Source: Skermanella rosea
GTDB lineage: Bacteria; Pseudomonadota; Alphaproteobacteria; Azospirillales; Azospirillaceae
Assembly: GCF_016806835.2 (NCBI RefSeq)
Contig: NZ_CP086111.1
Coordinates: 2,243,001 to 2,307,000 of the forward strand
Direction of reading: 5' to 3'
Length of the DNA stretch: 64,000 nt
Within the stretch, counting starts at the first letter, position 1. Each line of letters begins with the position of its first letter. Made by a program: the position numbers and the translations under genes. Shown piece after piece: positions 40,145 to 48,358 of the stretch. The notes beneath the pieces were generated by a model, which searched no databases, was not told where the DNA came from, and saw only the letters and a list, made by a program, of their open reading frames with translations.

Positions 40145-42733
40145 TCAGATTGACCTGATAGAGGCGATAAATTCGTTAACGGTACGTTCCATTTCCGTCG
40201 CCTCGCCGCCCAGCCGTTCGGCGGCCCGCTGCAGTTCGCGGGCGACCGTCTCCGTCTCGCGGGCGTGGTCGCTGACCATCGCGATGTCGCTGCCGATGCG
40301 GTCGACGCTGCCCGAGACGTTCTGGGTGGTCCGGGCGATCTCGCGCGTGGCGCTGCGCTGCTGCTCGACGGCTCCGGCGACCGACCCGGTCGCGACGTCC
40401 ATCTGCTCAATGATCGAGGAGATGCCCCGGATCGCTTCGGTCGCGTTCAGGGTCTCGTGGCGGATGCCGTCGATCCGGGCGGAGATCTCCTCCGTCGCGC
40501 GGGCCGCCTGCGAGGCCAGGTTCTTCACCTCGTTGGCGACGACGGCGAAACCCTTGCCGGCCTCGCCGGCCCGCGCCGCCTCGATCGTGGCGTTGAGCGC
40601 CAGCAGATTGGTCTGTTCGGAGATGTCGCGGATCAGCAGCACCACGTCGCCGACCCCCTGGGCCACCCTGACCAAGCTTTCCAGGTCGGCGCGGACCCGG
40701 TCCGCCTCGGTCACGCTGCGGCGGGCGAGGCCTGCGGTGGACAGCATGTTTTCGGCGATGCCCGCGATGGACGCGGCCATCTCCTCCGTCGCCGACGCGA
40801 CCGCCCCCAGGTTGCGCCCCGTCATTCCGGCCTCGTCCGCCACCGTCTCGGACCGCTTCATCGCCTGCTCGGCGACTTCCAGGAGCTGGCGGGCGTCGTC
40901 GAGCTGCTGGCGCGACGCGGTGGAGACCTGCTGCGCCAGCGGCAGCAGCCGCCTTTCGCAGGTCTGGGCAAGGTCGCCCAGCACCTGGCGCCGTTCGGAG
41001 TCGGCCTGCATGCGGGCGCTTTCCGCCCTGGCCTCGGCCTCGATCCTCCGGCGGGCATTGTCCTTGAAGGAGACCAGCGAGTCGGCCATCTGGCCCAGCT
41101 CGCCCTTCTCGCCCTGGTTGGGGATCTCGGTCTCGAGCATGCCGTGGGCGATCGCGTCCATCGCCCCGCTCATGCGCGAGATGCCGCCCGAGACATAGCG
41201 GCCGAGGATCAGGGCGAAGGCGAGGGCGGCGGCGATGGCGATCGCCAGGGTCGTCACGATGATCGCGACGGAGTTCCGCTTGCCTTCCTCGGCTGCCGCC
41301 AGTCCGGTCTCCGACAGGGACCGCGACTGGCTCGACGCCTCGACGGCGGCGGCGTTCATGTCGCGCGCGAGACGCACCGCGCCGGCCTGGAGGTCGATCT
41401 GGGACACGAAGCTCTGTTCGAGGGGGGGCAGCAGGTCGCGCATCCTGGCGATCAGGTCGCTGTCGCCGGTCAGCCGGGCGATCTCGTCGAGATATCCTAC
41501 GACCCGCGCGAGGGTTCCGGCGATCTCTTCCCGCAGCACCTCCCGCTTGCCGGAAGAAAGGTCGGACAGGGCGAGGGCTATCTGAAGCGCCGCGGTCCGG
41601 ATCTGCCGGCCGCGGTCGGCGGCGTTCATGGCGTTGGCGAACGCGGACCGGGCCTGGACCGCCCGGGTCTCGGCCGCGGTCCGGATGCCGACATAGCGCT
41701 CCTTGGTCGACTCCATGGTCGAGGCGATGCCCCGCGACTGGGCTTCGTCGATCGCGGAGAGCTGGAGCAGTTCGGCGCGGGCGACCGCCATCTGGCGGGT
41801 CAGGTCGATCACCTGAAGCGCCAGGGTCTTCATCTCGTCGAGTTCCGGATGGGTGATCACGGGCACCGCCGCGCCATCGTCGATCACCCCGGTGGCGCGG
41901 GCGCGCCACGCCCAGGCGGTCAGGTCGCCCGCCTCTGCCCGGATCGACGGTTCCGTGTCGGCGGGCAGGCCGGCATGGATGTCGTCCATCTCCTTCAGCA
42001 GGCGGAAGATCACCTCACGGTAGCTCTCGTAACCGGCATAGGCCGCCGAGGTCTCTCCGATCGAGATCGCGTAGGCCTCGATGATCGAGAAGGCGGGGCC
42101 GGCATCCTCCGGCGGCATGGCGGACGTCCGTTCGGCGGCGAGGCCGAGCGCTTCCAGCGCGGGCGTGATCTCGCTGCTGTCGGGATGGTTGAGGAAGGCC
42201 ATCTCGGCGAGCTGGGCCTCGATCACGCCGTCGCGGATCGTCAGGACGAGGTCGGCCATGGTGCTCGCCTGCCGGGCCGCCGTCTCCGCCTCGTCCAGGT
42301 CGTTCCCGGCCGCCCGGGCGAGCTTGACCTGGGCGGTTACGATCTGGTCGGACAGCATCCCGAGCTGCTGGACGGACCGCCCGATCGCGGCATCGCCCTG
42401 GAGCAGCTTCTCCTGGACGTCGACGAAGGCACGGAACGCCTGCGCGTACCGGTCGGCCGCTGCCTGCTCGGCCATCATGCCGCCCTGGGCGAACTGGTCG
42501 ATGATCGAGGCCAGCCGCCGCTTCGCTTCGTCCGAAGCCGACAGGTCGCCGCGCAGGGCGCTCCATTCCAGAGCCCTGACTTCCCCCAGCGCGAGGGAAA
42601 GCCGGGTCGCCGACGTGCCGTGCTCGACCGAGTCGGCGTAGCGGTAAAGTCCGAGCAATCCCACCACGCCGACCACGGCGACGAGGCCGATGACCGTGAA
42701 GTATCCCGCGGCGATGGCGGTCTTGAGCTTCAT
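40145..42733 (-). CDS. Methyl-accepting chemotaxis protein with long sensor region
   Basis: 862 residues. TM1 (YFTVIGLVAVVGVVGLLGLY) lies near the N-terminus, followed by a large predicted periplasmic, mostly helical sensor of about 455 residues, far longer than a 4-helix bundle. TM2 (VAIIVTTLAIAIAAALAFAL) is near residue 490, followed by HAMP and a signalling domain whose hairpin tip is [20 protein letters not shown] near residue 703. The signature Glu/Gln methylation helices flank it. No CheR-binding pentapeptide is at the C-terminus. AGGGA lies 6 bp before the ATG. A strong leader hairpin sits just upstream. Confidence 0.93.
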   Translation of the reverse strand: MKLKTAIAAGYFTVIGLVAVVGVVGLLGLYRYADSVEHGTSATRLSLALGEVRALEWSALRGDLSASDEAKRRLASIIDQFAQGGMMAEQAAADRYAQAFRAFVDVQEKLLQGDAAIGRSVQQLGMLSDQIVTAQVKLARAAGNDLDEAETAARQASTMADLVLTIRDGVIEAQLAEMAFLNHPDSSEITPALEALGLAAERTSAMPPEDAGPAFSIIEAYAISIGETSAAYAGYESYREVIFRLLKEMDDIHAGLPADTEPSIRAEAGDLTAWAWRARATGVIDDGAAVPVITHPELDEMKTLALQVIDLTRQMAVARAELLQLSAIDEAQSRGIASTMESTKERYVGIRTAAETRAVQARSAFANAMNAADRGRQIRTAALQIALALSDLSSGKREVLREEIAGTLARVVGYLDEIARLTGDSDLIARMRDLLPPLEQSFVSQIDLQAGAVRLARDMNAAAVEASSQSRSLSETGLAAAEEGKRNSVAIIVTTLAIAIAAALAFALILGRYVSGGISRMSGAMDAIAHGMLETEIPNQGEKGELGQMADSLVSFKDNARRRIEAEARAESARMQADSERRQVLGDLAQTCERRLLPLAQQVSTASRQQLDDARQLLEVAEQAMKRSETVADEAGMTGRNLGAVASATEEMAASIAGIAENMLSTAGLARRSVTEADRVRADLESLVRVAQGVGDVVLLIRDISEQTNLLALNATIEAARAGEAGKGFAVVANEVKNLASQAARATEEISARIDGIRHETLNATEAIRGISSIIEQMDVATGSVAGAVEQQRSATREIARTTQNVSGSVDRIGSDIAMVSDHARETETVARELQRAAERLGGEATEMERTVNEFIASIRSI

Positions 42734-42755
42734 GATGTCCCTGCGAGGTGGAGGC

Positions 42756-42799
42756 CCTGGGTGGTGCGGTTCCGCCGGACCGGCACCGCACCACCCAGG
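42756..42799 (-). promoter_or_regulatory. Strong hairpin in the chemoreceptor mRNA leader
   Basis: The arms 42756-42769 and 42786-42799 (CCTGGGTGGTGCGG and its exact complement) pair over 14 bp. The 16-nt spacer contains a further GCCGG-A-CCGGC palindrome. It lies 22 bp upstream of the receptor ATG and just before the ribosome site. It could be an attenuator, an RNA-stability element or a terminator for upstream transcription; no T-run follows. Confidence 0.5.
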
Positions 42800-42858
42800 C
42801 CCGCACCGTGACGTTACGCCCGAAGTGGTAACCAGCAGGCTAAAAGGCAGATAGGATC

Positions 42859-42881
42859 CGGCCTCTTCGGCCATGAGGCCG
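42859..42881 (-). terminator. Possible hairpin terminator after the small secreted protein gene
   Basis: CGGCCTC (42859-42865) pairs with GAGGCCG (42875-42881), 3 bp past the end of the minus-strand gene at 42885. There is no following T-run, so it may be a weak or Rho-assisted terminator. Confidence 0.35.
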
Positions 42882-42884
42882 CGG

Positions 42885-43286
42885 TCAGCGGATCGGCTTC
42901 TTCCCGATGGTCTCCAGCGCGACCCGCAGCGTGCCGATGCCGGAGTCATAGTCCCAGGCATTGCACGCCTTGTTGCCGTCGCCGCGCATCGTCCGGGCAC
43001 CGGCCTTCGCGGCGTCGTCGATCTTGGCGGCGGCCAGGCTGTCGTCGAACTGGCTGATCAGCACCTGGCAGGTCACGGCCTTGGCGATCTCCGCCTTCTT
43101 CGGCTCGGGCTCGGGTGCCGGCTCCGCGACGGGCACGGGTTCCGCGGACGGGGCGGCATCGCCGGCCTGGGCGAAGGCAGGCCAGCTGCCGGCGGTGACG
43201 GCCGTGGCCGCAAGGGCCGCGACGAGGAGTGATGCGAACCTTGCCGGAATTCCTTCGACCGCGGGAATACGGATGGATTTCTTCAT
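42885..43286 (-). CDS. Small secreted protein of unknown function
   Basis: 133 residues. A signal peptide of about 35 residues ends near SWPAFAQAG. A Pro/Glu/Ala-rich linker (PVPVAEPAPEPEPKK) follows, then a conserved C-terminal domain with VTCQVLISQFDDSLAAAK and NKACNAWDYDSGIGTLRVAL, whose two cysteines could form a disulfide. The family is unrecognised. A perfect GGAGG precedes the ATG at 43286; the frame is open to 43346 but that start lacks a site. A palindrome at 43334-43346 lies in its promoter region. Confidence 0.7.
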   Translation of the reverse strand: MKKSIRIPAVEGIPARFASLLVAALAATAVTAGSWPAFAQAGDAAPSAEPVPVAEPAPEPEPKKAEIAKAVTCQVLISQFDDSLAAAKIDDAAKAGARTMRGDGNKACNAWDYDSGIGTLRVALETIGKKPIR

Positions 43287-43333
43287 GGCGAACCCTCCTG
43301 TTGCCGTTTTGTCATGAGAGAAACCGATTGTGG

Positions 43334-43346
43334 TATTGACTGTCAA
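43334..43346. promoter_or_regulatory. Palindrome in a divergent intergenic region
   Basis: ATTGAC-T-GTCAAT is a perfect palindrome 48 bp upstream of the small secreted protein start and 116 bp upstream of the plus-strand leader peptide. It may be an operator for either side; a chance match is possible at this length. Confidence 0.35.
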
Positions 43347-43461
43347 TCCGCGCGATCGGTGGAAGGAACGCCTGAGCTAACGCGTCACAGGGGCGCCGAT
43401 TTGCTCGCCTGCGGCAGGCGGACCCGGTGGGCTAACCTTGCCGCGCCATAGAGGAGGTCCC

Positions 43462-43533
43462 ATGGACGGAAACCGGCAACCGAAGCATCACGATGTCCCG
43501 GAGATCGACCGCATCGCGAGGCCGCGACCTTGA
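43462..43533 (+). CDS. Putative leader peptide (23 aa) coupled to the deacetylase gene
   Basis: An ATG at 43462 preceded by a strong GAGGAGG encodes 23 residues, starting MDGNRQPKHHDVPEID and ending RPRP. Its TGA (43531-43533) overlaps the TTG start of the deacetylase in a TTGA junction, so the main gene, which has no good ribosome site of its own, would be translated by coupling. A hairpin, CGCCTGC-G-GCAGGCG (43406-43420), lies 41 bp upstream. The peptide's own function, if any, is unknown. The alternative reading, a frameshift that removed the true start, is less likely because homologous proteins have short N-termini. Confidence 0.5.
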   Translation: MDGNRQPKHHDVPEIDRIARPRP

Positions 43534-44447
43534 CCGGCGACACGGGAGCCACCGGCCGGAACCCGCCGGCGGGGCATGGCCGCTACGGCTACTCGCCGAT
43601 CCGGGGGAGGAAACCCTATGACTGGCCGGGAGGGCGGCGCCTGGCGGTCTATGTCGGGCTCAACCTGGAGCATTTCGCTTTCGGCGAGGGGCTGGGGGCG
43701 GAACTGGCTCCCGGCGGTCCGCCGCCGGACGTGCTGAACTATGCCTGGCGCGATTACGGGAACCGGGTCGGGGCGTGGCGGATGCTGGACCTGTTCGACC
43801 GGCTGGGCTGGCCGGCATCGGTCCTGGTCAACGGCGCGCTCTACGGCTACTGCCCGGAGCTGGTCGCCGCCTTCCGCGAGCGCGGCGACGAGATCGTGGG
43901 CCATGGCTGGACCAACGCGGAGCGGCAGGGCACCCTGGACGAAGCCGCCGAGGCGGCCCTGATCGCGGACAGCACGCGGGTCATCGCCCGGCACGAGGGC
44001 AGGGCGCCCACGGGCTGGCTCGGACCCTGGATTTCCGAGAGCGGCGTCACGCCGGACCTGCTGGCCGAGCAGGGCTACCGCTATCTCCTGGACTGGTGCA
44101 TGGACGACCAGCCGGTCTGGATGAACACCCGCGCCGGCCGGCTGCTGGCGGTTCCCTATCCCCAGGAGCTGAACGACATCCCGGCGATCGTCGGGCGCCG
44201 CATGGGCGCGCCGGAGTTCGCCGACATGATCGTGGACCAGTTCGACGAAATGCTGGAGCAGTCGGAACAGGGTCCGCTGGTGATGGGCATCGCCCTGCAT
44301 CCCTATCTGGTCGGCCAGCCCTACCGGCTGCGCCACCTGCGCCGGGCACTGTCCCATATCGAGGCGCACCGCGACCGCATCTGGCTGACCACGGCCGGCG
44401 CCATCGCCGAACACTGCCGCGGCCTGCCGGAGGGGGTGGTCCCGTGA
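43530..44447 (+). CDS. Polysaccharide-deacetylase family protein, PuuE-like
   Basis: 305 residues starting at TTG. NodB/PuuE-like features include RYGYSPIRGRKPYDWPGG, LAVYVGLNLEHFAFGEGLG, VLNYAWRDYGNRVGAWRML, EIVGHGWTNAERQG, GWLGPWISESG and IALHPYLVGQPYRL. The metal-binding pattern departs from classical NodB enzymes, as it does in PuuE, the cofactor-independent allantoinase. In this neighbourhood (hydantoinase, ureidoglycolate lyase) it may open allantoin or a related ring. An amide or N-acetyl hydrolase on another substrate is possible. It ends 18 bp from the convergent hydantoinase gene. Confidence 0.8.
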   Translation: MTGDTGATGRNPPAGHGRYGYSPIRGRKPYDWPGGRRLAVYVGLNLEHFAFGEGLGAELAPGGPPPDVLNYAWRDYGNRVGAWRMLDLFDRLGWPASVLVNGALYGYCPELVAAFRERGDEIVGHGWTNAERQGTLDEAAEAALIADSTRVIARHEGRAPTGWLGPWISESGVTPDLLAEQGYRYLLDWCMDDQPVWMNTRAGRLLAVPYPQELNDIPAIVGRRMGAPEFADMIVDQFDEMLEQSEQGPLVMGIALHPYLVGQPYRLRHLRRALSHIEAHRDRIWLTTAGAIAEHCRGLPEGVVP

Positions 44448-44465
44448 CGGCTGTTCCAGCCTGGA

Positions 44466-45899
44466 TCAGCCGGGCAGCCAGGTCTTGCCGCGAGGCTTGG
44501 CGAAGGGCGACAGGTCGCGCTTCAGGAAGGTGCCGTGGCCGGGTTGGCCGACCACGGCCCCATCCTCCACGACGATGCCGCCGCGCACGATCACGGTGGT
44601 CGGCCAGCCGGTGATCTCCATGCCCTCGTAGGGGGTGTAGTCGGCCCCGTGGTGCAGGTTCTCCTGGCGGATCGGGCGCCGAAGCTCGGGATCCCAGATC
44701 GCGATGTCGGCGTCGGCTCCGACCGAGATCGTCCCCTTGCGCCCCGCCAGCCCGTACATCCGGGCGTGGTTGGTGGAAGTGAGCGCCACGAACTGCTGTA
44801 GGTCGATCTTCCCCTTCACCACGCCTTCGGAGAACAGGATGGGCAGCCGGGTCTCGATGCCGGGGATGCCGTTGGGCACCCAGCGGAAGGCCGTCCGCTC
44901 GCCCTTGCGCTTCTTGCCGGCGGGGCTGTCGTAGCGGAACGGGCAATGGTCGGAGGAGTAGGTCGTGAAGGTGCCGTTGGCCAGCCCCTGCCAGCAGGCG
45001 TCCTGGCTTTCCGGATCGCGGGGCGGCGGGCTGCAGACATATTTCGCCCCTTCCATGTTGAGGCCGCGCAGGTCCTCCGCGGTCAGCACGAGATATTGGG
45101 GGCAGGTCTCCCCGTAGATCTTCAGGCCGCGCGACTGGGCCCAGCGGATCTGCTCGACCGCGTCGCCGGACGAGACGTGGACGATCATGATCGGCACGTC
45201 CACCAGCTCGGCGAAGGTGATGGCCCGGTGGGTCGCCTCGCGCTCGACCGGGGCCGGGCGGGAGGTGCCGTGGAAGTAGGGCTCGGTATGGCCGGCCCGC
45301 TCCAGCCGCTCGGTCATGTAGCGGATCGCGTCGTAGTTCTCCGCATGGACCATGACCAGCGCGCCCTCGCGCCGGGCGACGTCGAACACCTCCAGCATCT
45401 CACGGTCGTTCAGCTTCAGGTCGTCATAGGTCATGAAGACCTTGAACGAAGTGTAGCCGTCGTTGACCAGGGCCGGCAGGTCCTGGCCCAGCGTCTGCTC
45501 GTTGGGATCGGAGACGATCAGGTGAAAGCTGTAGTCGATCAGGCACTTGCCCTCGGCGCGGGCGTGATAGTCGGACACGGCGGCCCGCAGGCTCTGGCCC
45601 TTGTGCTGGAGCGCGAACGGAATGACCGTCGTGTTGCCGCCGGCCGCGGCGGAGCGGGTGCCGCTGAGAAAGTCGTCGGCCATCACCGTCTCGTCGCCGG
45701 AGGGCTGGTCGATATGGACGTGGCTGTCGATCCCGCCCGGCAGTACGAGGCGCCCGCCGGCGTCGATCTCCCGGCTGCCGGCCGGCAGGCGGTCGGCCAG
45801 CGCCGCGATCCGTCCGTCCCGGATGCCGACGTCGCAGCGCGAAGTTTCGGAAGCGGTGACCACCGTGCCCCCGCGGATCACCAGGTCGAAGCTGTCCAT
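44466..45899 (-). CDS. hydA: Dihydropyrimidinase / D-hydantoinase
   Basis: 477 residues, amidohydrolase superfamily with a two-metal site. Ligands are all visible: LPGGIDSHVHIDQP (HxH), the carbamylated Lys in YTSFKVFMTYDD, His in ALVMVHAENYDAI, His in MIVHVSSGDA and Asp in FTTYSSDHCPFRY. GETCPQYL and CSPPPRDP are family motifs. It hydrolyses cyclic amides (dihydropyrimidines, hydantoins or allantoin). Substrate choice cannot be read, but neighbours (AllA, PuuE-like, class V aminotransferase) suggest a purine-ring breakdown intermediate. AAGGGA precedes the ATG, and the aminotransferase gene lies 17 bp upstream. Confidence 0.9.
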   Translation of the reverse strand: MDSFDLVIRGGTVVTASETSRCDVGIRDGRIAALADRLPAGSREIDAGGRLVLPGGIDSHVHIDQPSGDETVMADDFLSGTRSAAAGGNTTVIPFALQHKGQSLRAAVSDYHARAEGKCLIDYSFHLIVSDPNEQTLGQDLPALVNDGYTSFKVFMTYDDLKLNDREMLEVFDVARREGALVMVHAENYDAIRYMTERLERAGHTEPYFHGTSRPAPVEREATHRAITFAELVDVPIMIVHVSSGDAVEQIRWAQSRGLKIYGETCPQYLVLTAEDLRGLNMEGAKYVCSPPPRDPESQDACWQGLANGTFTTYSSDHCPFRYDSPAGKKRKGERTAFRWVPNGIPGIETRLPILFSEGVVKGKIDLQQFVALTSTNHARMYGLAGRKGTISVGADADIAIWDPELRRPIRQENLHHGADYTPYEGMEITGWPTTVIVRGGIVVEDGAVVGQPGHGTFLKRDLSPFAKPRGKTWLPG

Positions 45900-45916
45900 G
45901 GCGCGTCCCTTTCCGC

Positions 45917-47146
45917 TCACAGGAGGCCGTCGAGAGCTTCGACCAGCCGGTCGACCTCGTCCACGGTGTTGTAGTGGACCATCGAGACCCGGACGACGCC
46001 CTTGGCCGGTGTCAGGCCGAGCCGGTCGATCAGGCGGCGGGCGTAGAAATCGCCGAACCGGATGCCGATGTTGCTGCGGTCGACGCCGGTGACGATCTCG
46101 TCCGACTGCCGTCCCCGGGCCACGAAGCTGATGGTCGGGACCCGGAGGGACCGGTCCGCCTTGGCGTGGCCGATGATGCTGACGTCGTTGCGGCCGCGCA
46201 GGTAGGAAAGCAGGCGTTCGGCCAGCGCCTCCTCCTGCGCGGCGATCGCGTCGAAGGCGGCCAGAATCTGGCCGCGCCGGTCGGCCCGGGCGCCGGTCCT
46301 GCCGCCCAACTCCGCCAGGTAGTCGGCGATGGCGGTGCAGCCGACCGACAGCTCGTAGTTCACGTTGCCCTGCTGGAGCTTGTAGGGCACGACCTCCCGG
46401 CCGATGAAGAAATGGTTCAGGCTGGGCAGCGCCAGCAGCTGGTCGTACTTGCCGTACAGCACTGCATGGTGCGGGCCGTATACCTTGTAGAAGCTGAAGA
46501 CGTAGAAATCGACGTCCCAAGCCGTCACCTCGACCGCCCGGTGCGGCGCGAGCGCCACCGCGTCAACCACGACGCGGGCGCCGCGCTCGTGGACGAAGCG
46601 TGTGATCTCGGCGACCGGGTTGATGGTGCCGAGGATGTTGGAGGCATGGGTGAAGCAGACCAGCCGGGTGCGCGGGGTCATCAGCGCGTCCAGGTCGGCG
46701 AGGTCCAGTTCCAGGGTCTCCGGATTGACCGCCCAGACCTTGATGACGGCGCCCCGGTCCTTGAGCTTCAGCCAGGGGCCGATATTGGCCTCGTGGTCGG
46801 TGTCGGTGACGACGATCTCGTCGCCCGGTTCGATCCCTTCGGCCAGCGCAGCGGCCAGGGTGTACATCAGGGCCGTCGTGGACGGCCCCATCACCACCTC
46901 TTCCGGCCGCGAGGCGCCGATCAGCTCGGCGATCACGGCGTGGGCGTCGCGGACCCGCGCGCCGGACCGCTGCGACACGTCGTAGCTGGCCCCGAGCTGC
47001 ACGTTGCTGGTCAGCAGATAGTCGGAAATCCGGTCCGCGACCCCGCGCAGCGTCTGCGAGCCGCCGGCATTGTCGAAGAACACCCAGTCGCCGGCCAGTG
47101 CCGGGAACTGGGAACGGACGTAATCGAGATCGAGGGCGGGCAGCAT
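45917..47146 (-). CDS. Class V aminotransferase, cysteine-desulfurase-like (VC1184 subfamily)
   Basis: 409 residues, PLP fold type I. It starts YVRSQFPALAGDWVFFDNAG, has a substrate-loop GPSTTALMYTLAAAL and DTDHEANIGPW, and carries the PLP lysine in YVFSFYKVYGPHHAVL. It lacks the active-site Cys loop of true desulfurases, ending with SNIGIRFGDFYARRLID. Members of this subfamily are uncharacterised. An aminotransferase acting on a ureide product such as glyoxylate or ureidoglycine would fit the cluster (inference). AGGAGTGTAGAGG precedes the ATG. It is in the same operon as hydA and AllA. Confidence 0.8.
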   Translation of the reverse strand: MLPALDLDYVRSQFPALAGDWVFFDNAGGSQTLRGVADRISDYLLTSNVQLGASYDVSQRSGARVRDAHAVIAELIGASRPEEVVMGPSTTALMYTLAAALAEGIEPGDEIVVTDTDHEANIGPWLKLKDRGAVIKVWAVNPETLELDLADLDALMTPRTRLVCFTHASNILGTINPVAEITRFVHERGARVVVDAVALAPHRAVEVTAWDVDFYVFSFYKVYGPHHAVLYGKYDQLLALPSLNHFFIGREVVPYKLQQGNVNYELSVGCTAIADYLAELGGRTGARADRRGQILAAFDAIAAQEEALAERLLSYLRGRNDVSIIGHAKADRSLRVPTISFVARGRQSDEIVTGVDRSNIGIRFGDFYARRLIDRLGLTPAKGVVRVSMVHYNTVDEVDRLVEALDGLL

Positions 47147-47161
47147 GCCTCTACACTCCTG

Positions 47162-47677
47162 TCAGGGGGCCCGCCCGACCGCGATGGGATCGGGCAGGTC
47201 GAAGAATTCACAATCGGCGGAGGCGTCGAAGGCCCGGCCCATGACCATGACGAAGTCGGCCGGCCGGTCGAGCGCCACGAGCGGGCAGTGCCAGACGCCG
47301 GGTCGGTAGTTGATCGCCTGGTCCCCGGCGGCGAGGAAGGCTTCGGCCCGTTCCGGGACGGGCAATCCGTCCGCGTCGGAGGGCACCGCGACCACGAGGT
47401 AGCGCGCCGCGTTCATCGGCACGAAGAGCTGGCTGCTCAGGGGATGGCGCTCCAGCAGGGGAACCGGGTGGGGCAGGACCGAGGCGTCGATGCGGTAGAC
47501 GGCGATGGTCGGCGCCGTCTCGCCCAGGCTGCGTTCCAGCCGGCCGACGCCGTCGAACCGGTCGGCGCGCCCGTCGTTCACCCGGCTGACGGTGCCCAGC
47601 CCGGCCTGGATCACCTCGCCGAACGGAGCGAATGCGGCGGGATCCAGCGGGCGGGCGGCGATCGGGATGCCGCTCAC
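47162..47677 (-). CDS. allA: Ureidoglycolate lyase (AllA family)
   Basis: 171 residues, normal for the family. The N-terminal IAARPLDPAAFAPFGEVIQ, the central VYRIDASVLPHPVPLLERHPL and SSQLFVPMN, plus AINYRPGVWHCPLVALDRPADFVMV are diagnostic of ureidoglycolate lyases. The reaction is ureidoglycolate to glyoxylate plus urea, the last step of allantoin use. The GTG start at 47677 overlaps the stop of the ABC permease gene (GTGA). This makes purine-ureide degradation the best guess for the whole locus. Confidence 0.9.
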   Translation of the reverse strand: MSGIPIAARPLDPAAFAPFGEVIQAGLGTVSRVNDGRADRFDGVGRLERSLGETAPTIAVYRIDASVLPHPVPLLERHPLSSQLFVPMNAARYLVVAVPSDADGLPVPERAEAFLAAGDQAINYRPGVWHCPLVALDRPADFVMVMGRAFDASADCEFFDLPDPIAVGRAP

Positions 47678-48348
47678 CGGCTTTTCCCGATGGCGAAGCG
47701 CTTCTCCAACGTGCCGACGATCCGCACCAGCGGCAGCAGCAGCAGAAGATATATCACGGCGGCACCGATCAGCGGCGTGGGGTTCGCGGCGAGGGCCTGC
47801 GCCTGGGTCGCCTGCTTCAGCAGGTCCGGCATGGCGACGACCGAGGCCAGGGCGGTGTCCTTCATCACGTTGATGCAGTTGTTGGTGATCGGCGGAATGA
47901 CCAGCCGGAAAGCCTGGGGCAGCACGACGTACCACATCATGCCCCAGTACTTGAGCCCGAGCGCCTGGCTCGCCTCGAACTGGCCGCGCGGCACCGCCTG
48001 GATGCCGGCGCGGAAGATCTCCGCCGCGTAGGCGCAACTGACCAGCGACAGGGCCGACGTGGCCGCCGCGAAGGGCGACAGGCGCAGCCCGACGAAGGGC
48101 AGGGCGTAATAGATCACCACCAGCAGGACGAGGATCGGGATCGCGCGGAACAGGTCGATATAGGCGACCGCCAGGGCCGCCAGCGGCCTCGGCCCGTACA
48201 TCCTGAGCAACGCCATGAACAGGCCGGCGACCAGACCGATCACGATGCTGGTGACGCCCAGGCTGAGCGTGGTGCCCAGCCCGAGCAGCAGCAGGGGGAG
48301 CGAGCTTTGCAGCACGCTCCAGTTAAAGAAGGTATCGACGATGTCCAT
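47674..48348 (-). CDS. Amino-acid-type ABC transporter permease (HisMQ family)
   Basis: 224 residues, about five membrane segments. It has the HisMQ pattern: LPLLLLGLGTTLSLGVTSIV, YIDLFRAIPILVLLVVIYYA, and the EAA loop GQFEASQALGLKYWGMMWYVVLP (conserved EAxxALG), then NVMKDTALASVVAMPDLL. It forms the channel for the binding protein encoded 10 bp upstream. Only one permease is present, implying a homodimer, and no ATPase gene lies in the operon, so an ATPase from elsewhere must be shared. Confidence 0.9.
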   Translation of the reverse strand: MDIVDTFFNWSVLQSSLPLLLLGLGTTLSLGVTSIVIGLVAGLFMALLRMYGPRPLAALAVAYIDLFRAIPILVLLVVIYYALPFVGLRLSPFAAATSALSLVSCAYAAEIFRAGIQAVPRGQFEASQALGLKYWGMMWYVVLPQAFRLVIPPITNNCINVMKDTALASVVAMPDLLKQATQAQALAANPTPLIGAAVIYLLLLLPLVRIVGTLEKRFAIGKSR

Positions 48349-48358
48349 GCGTCAGGGT

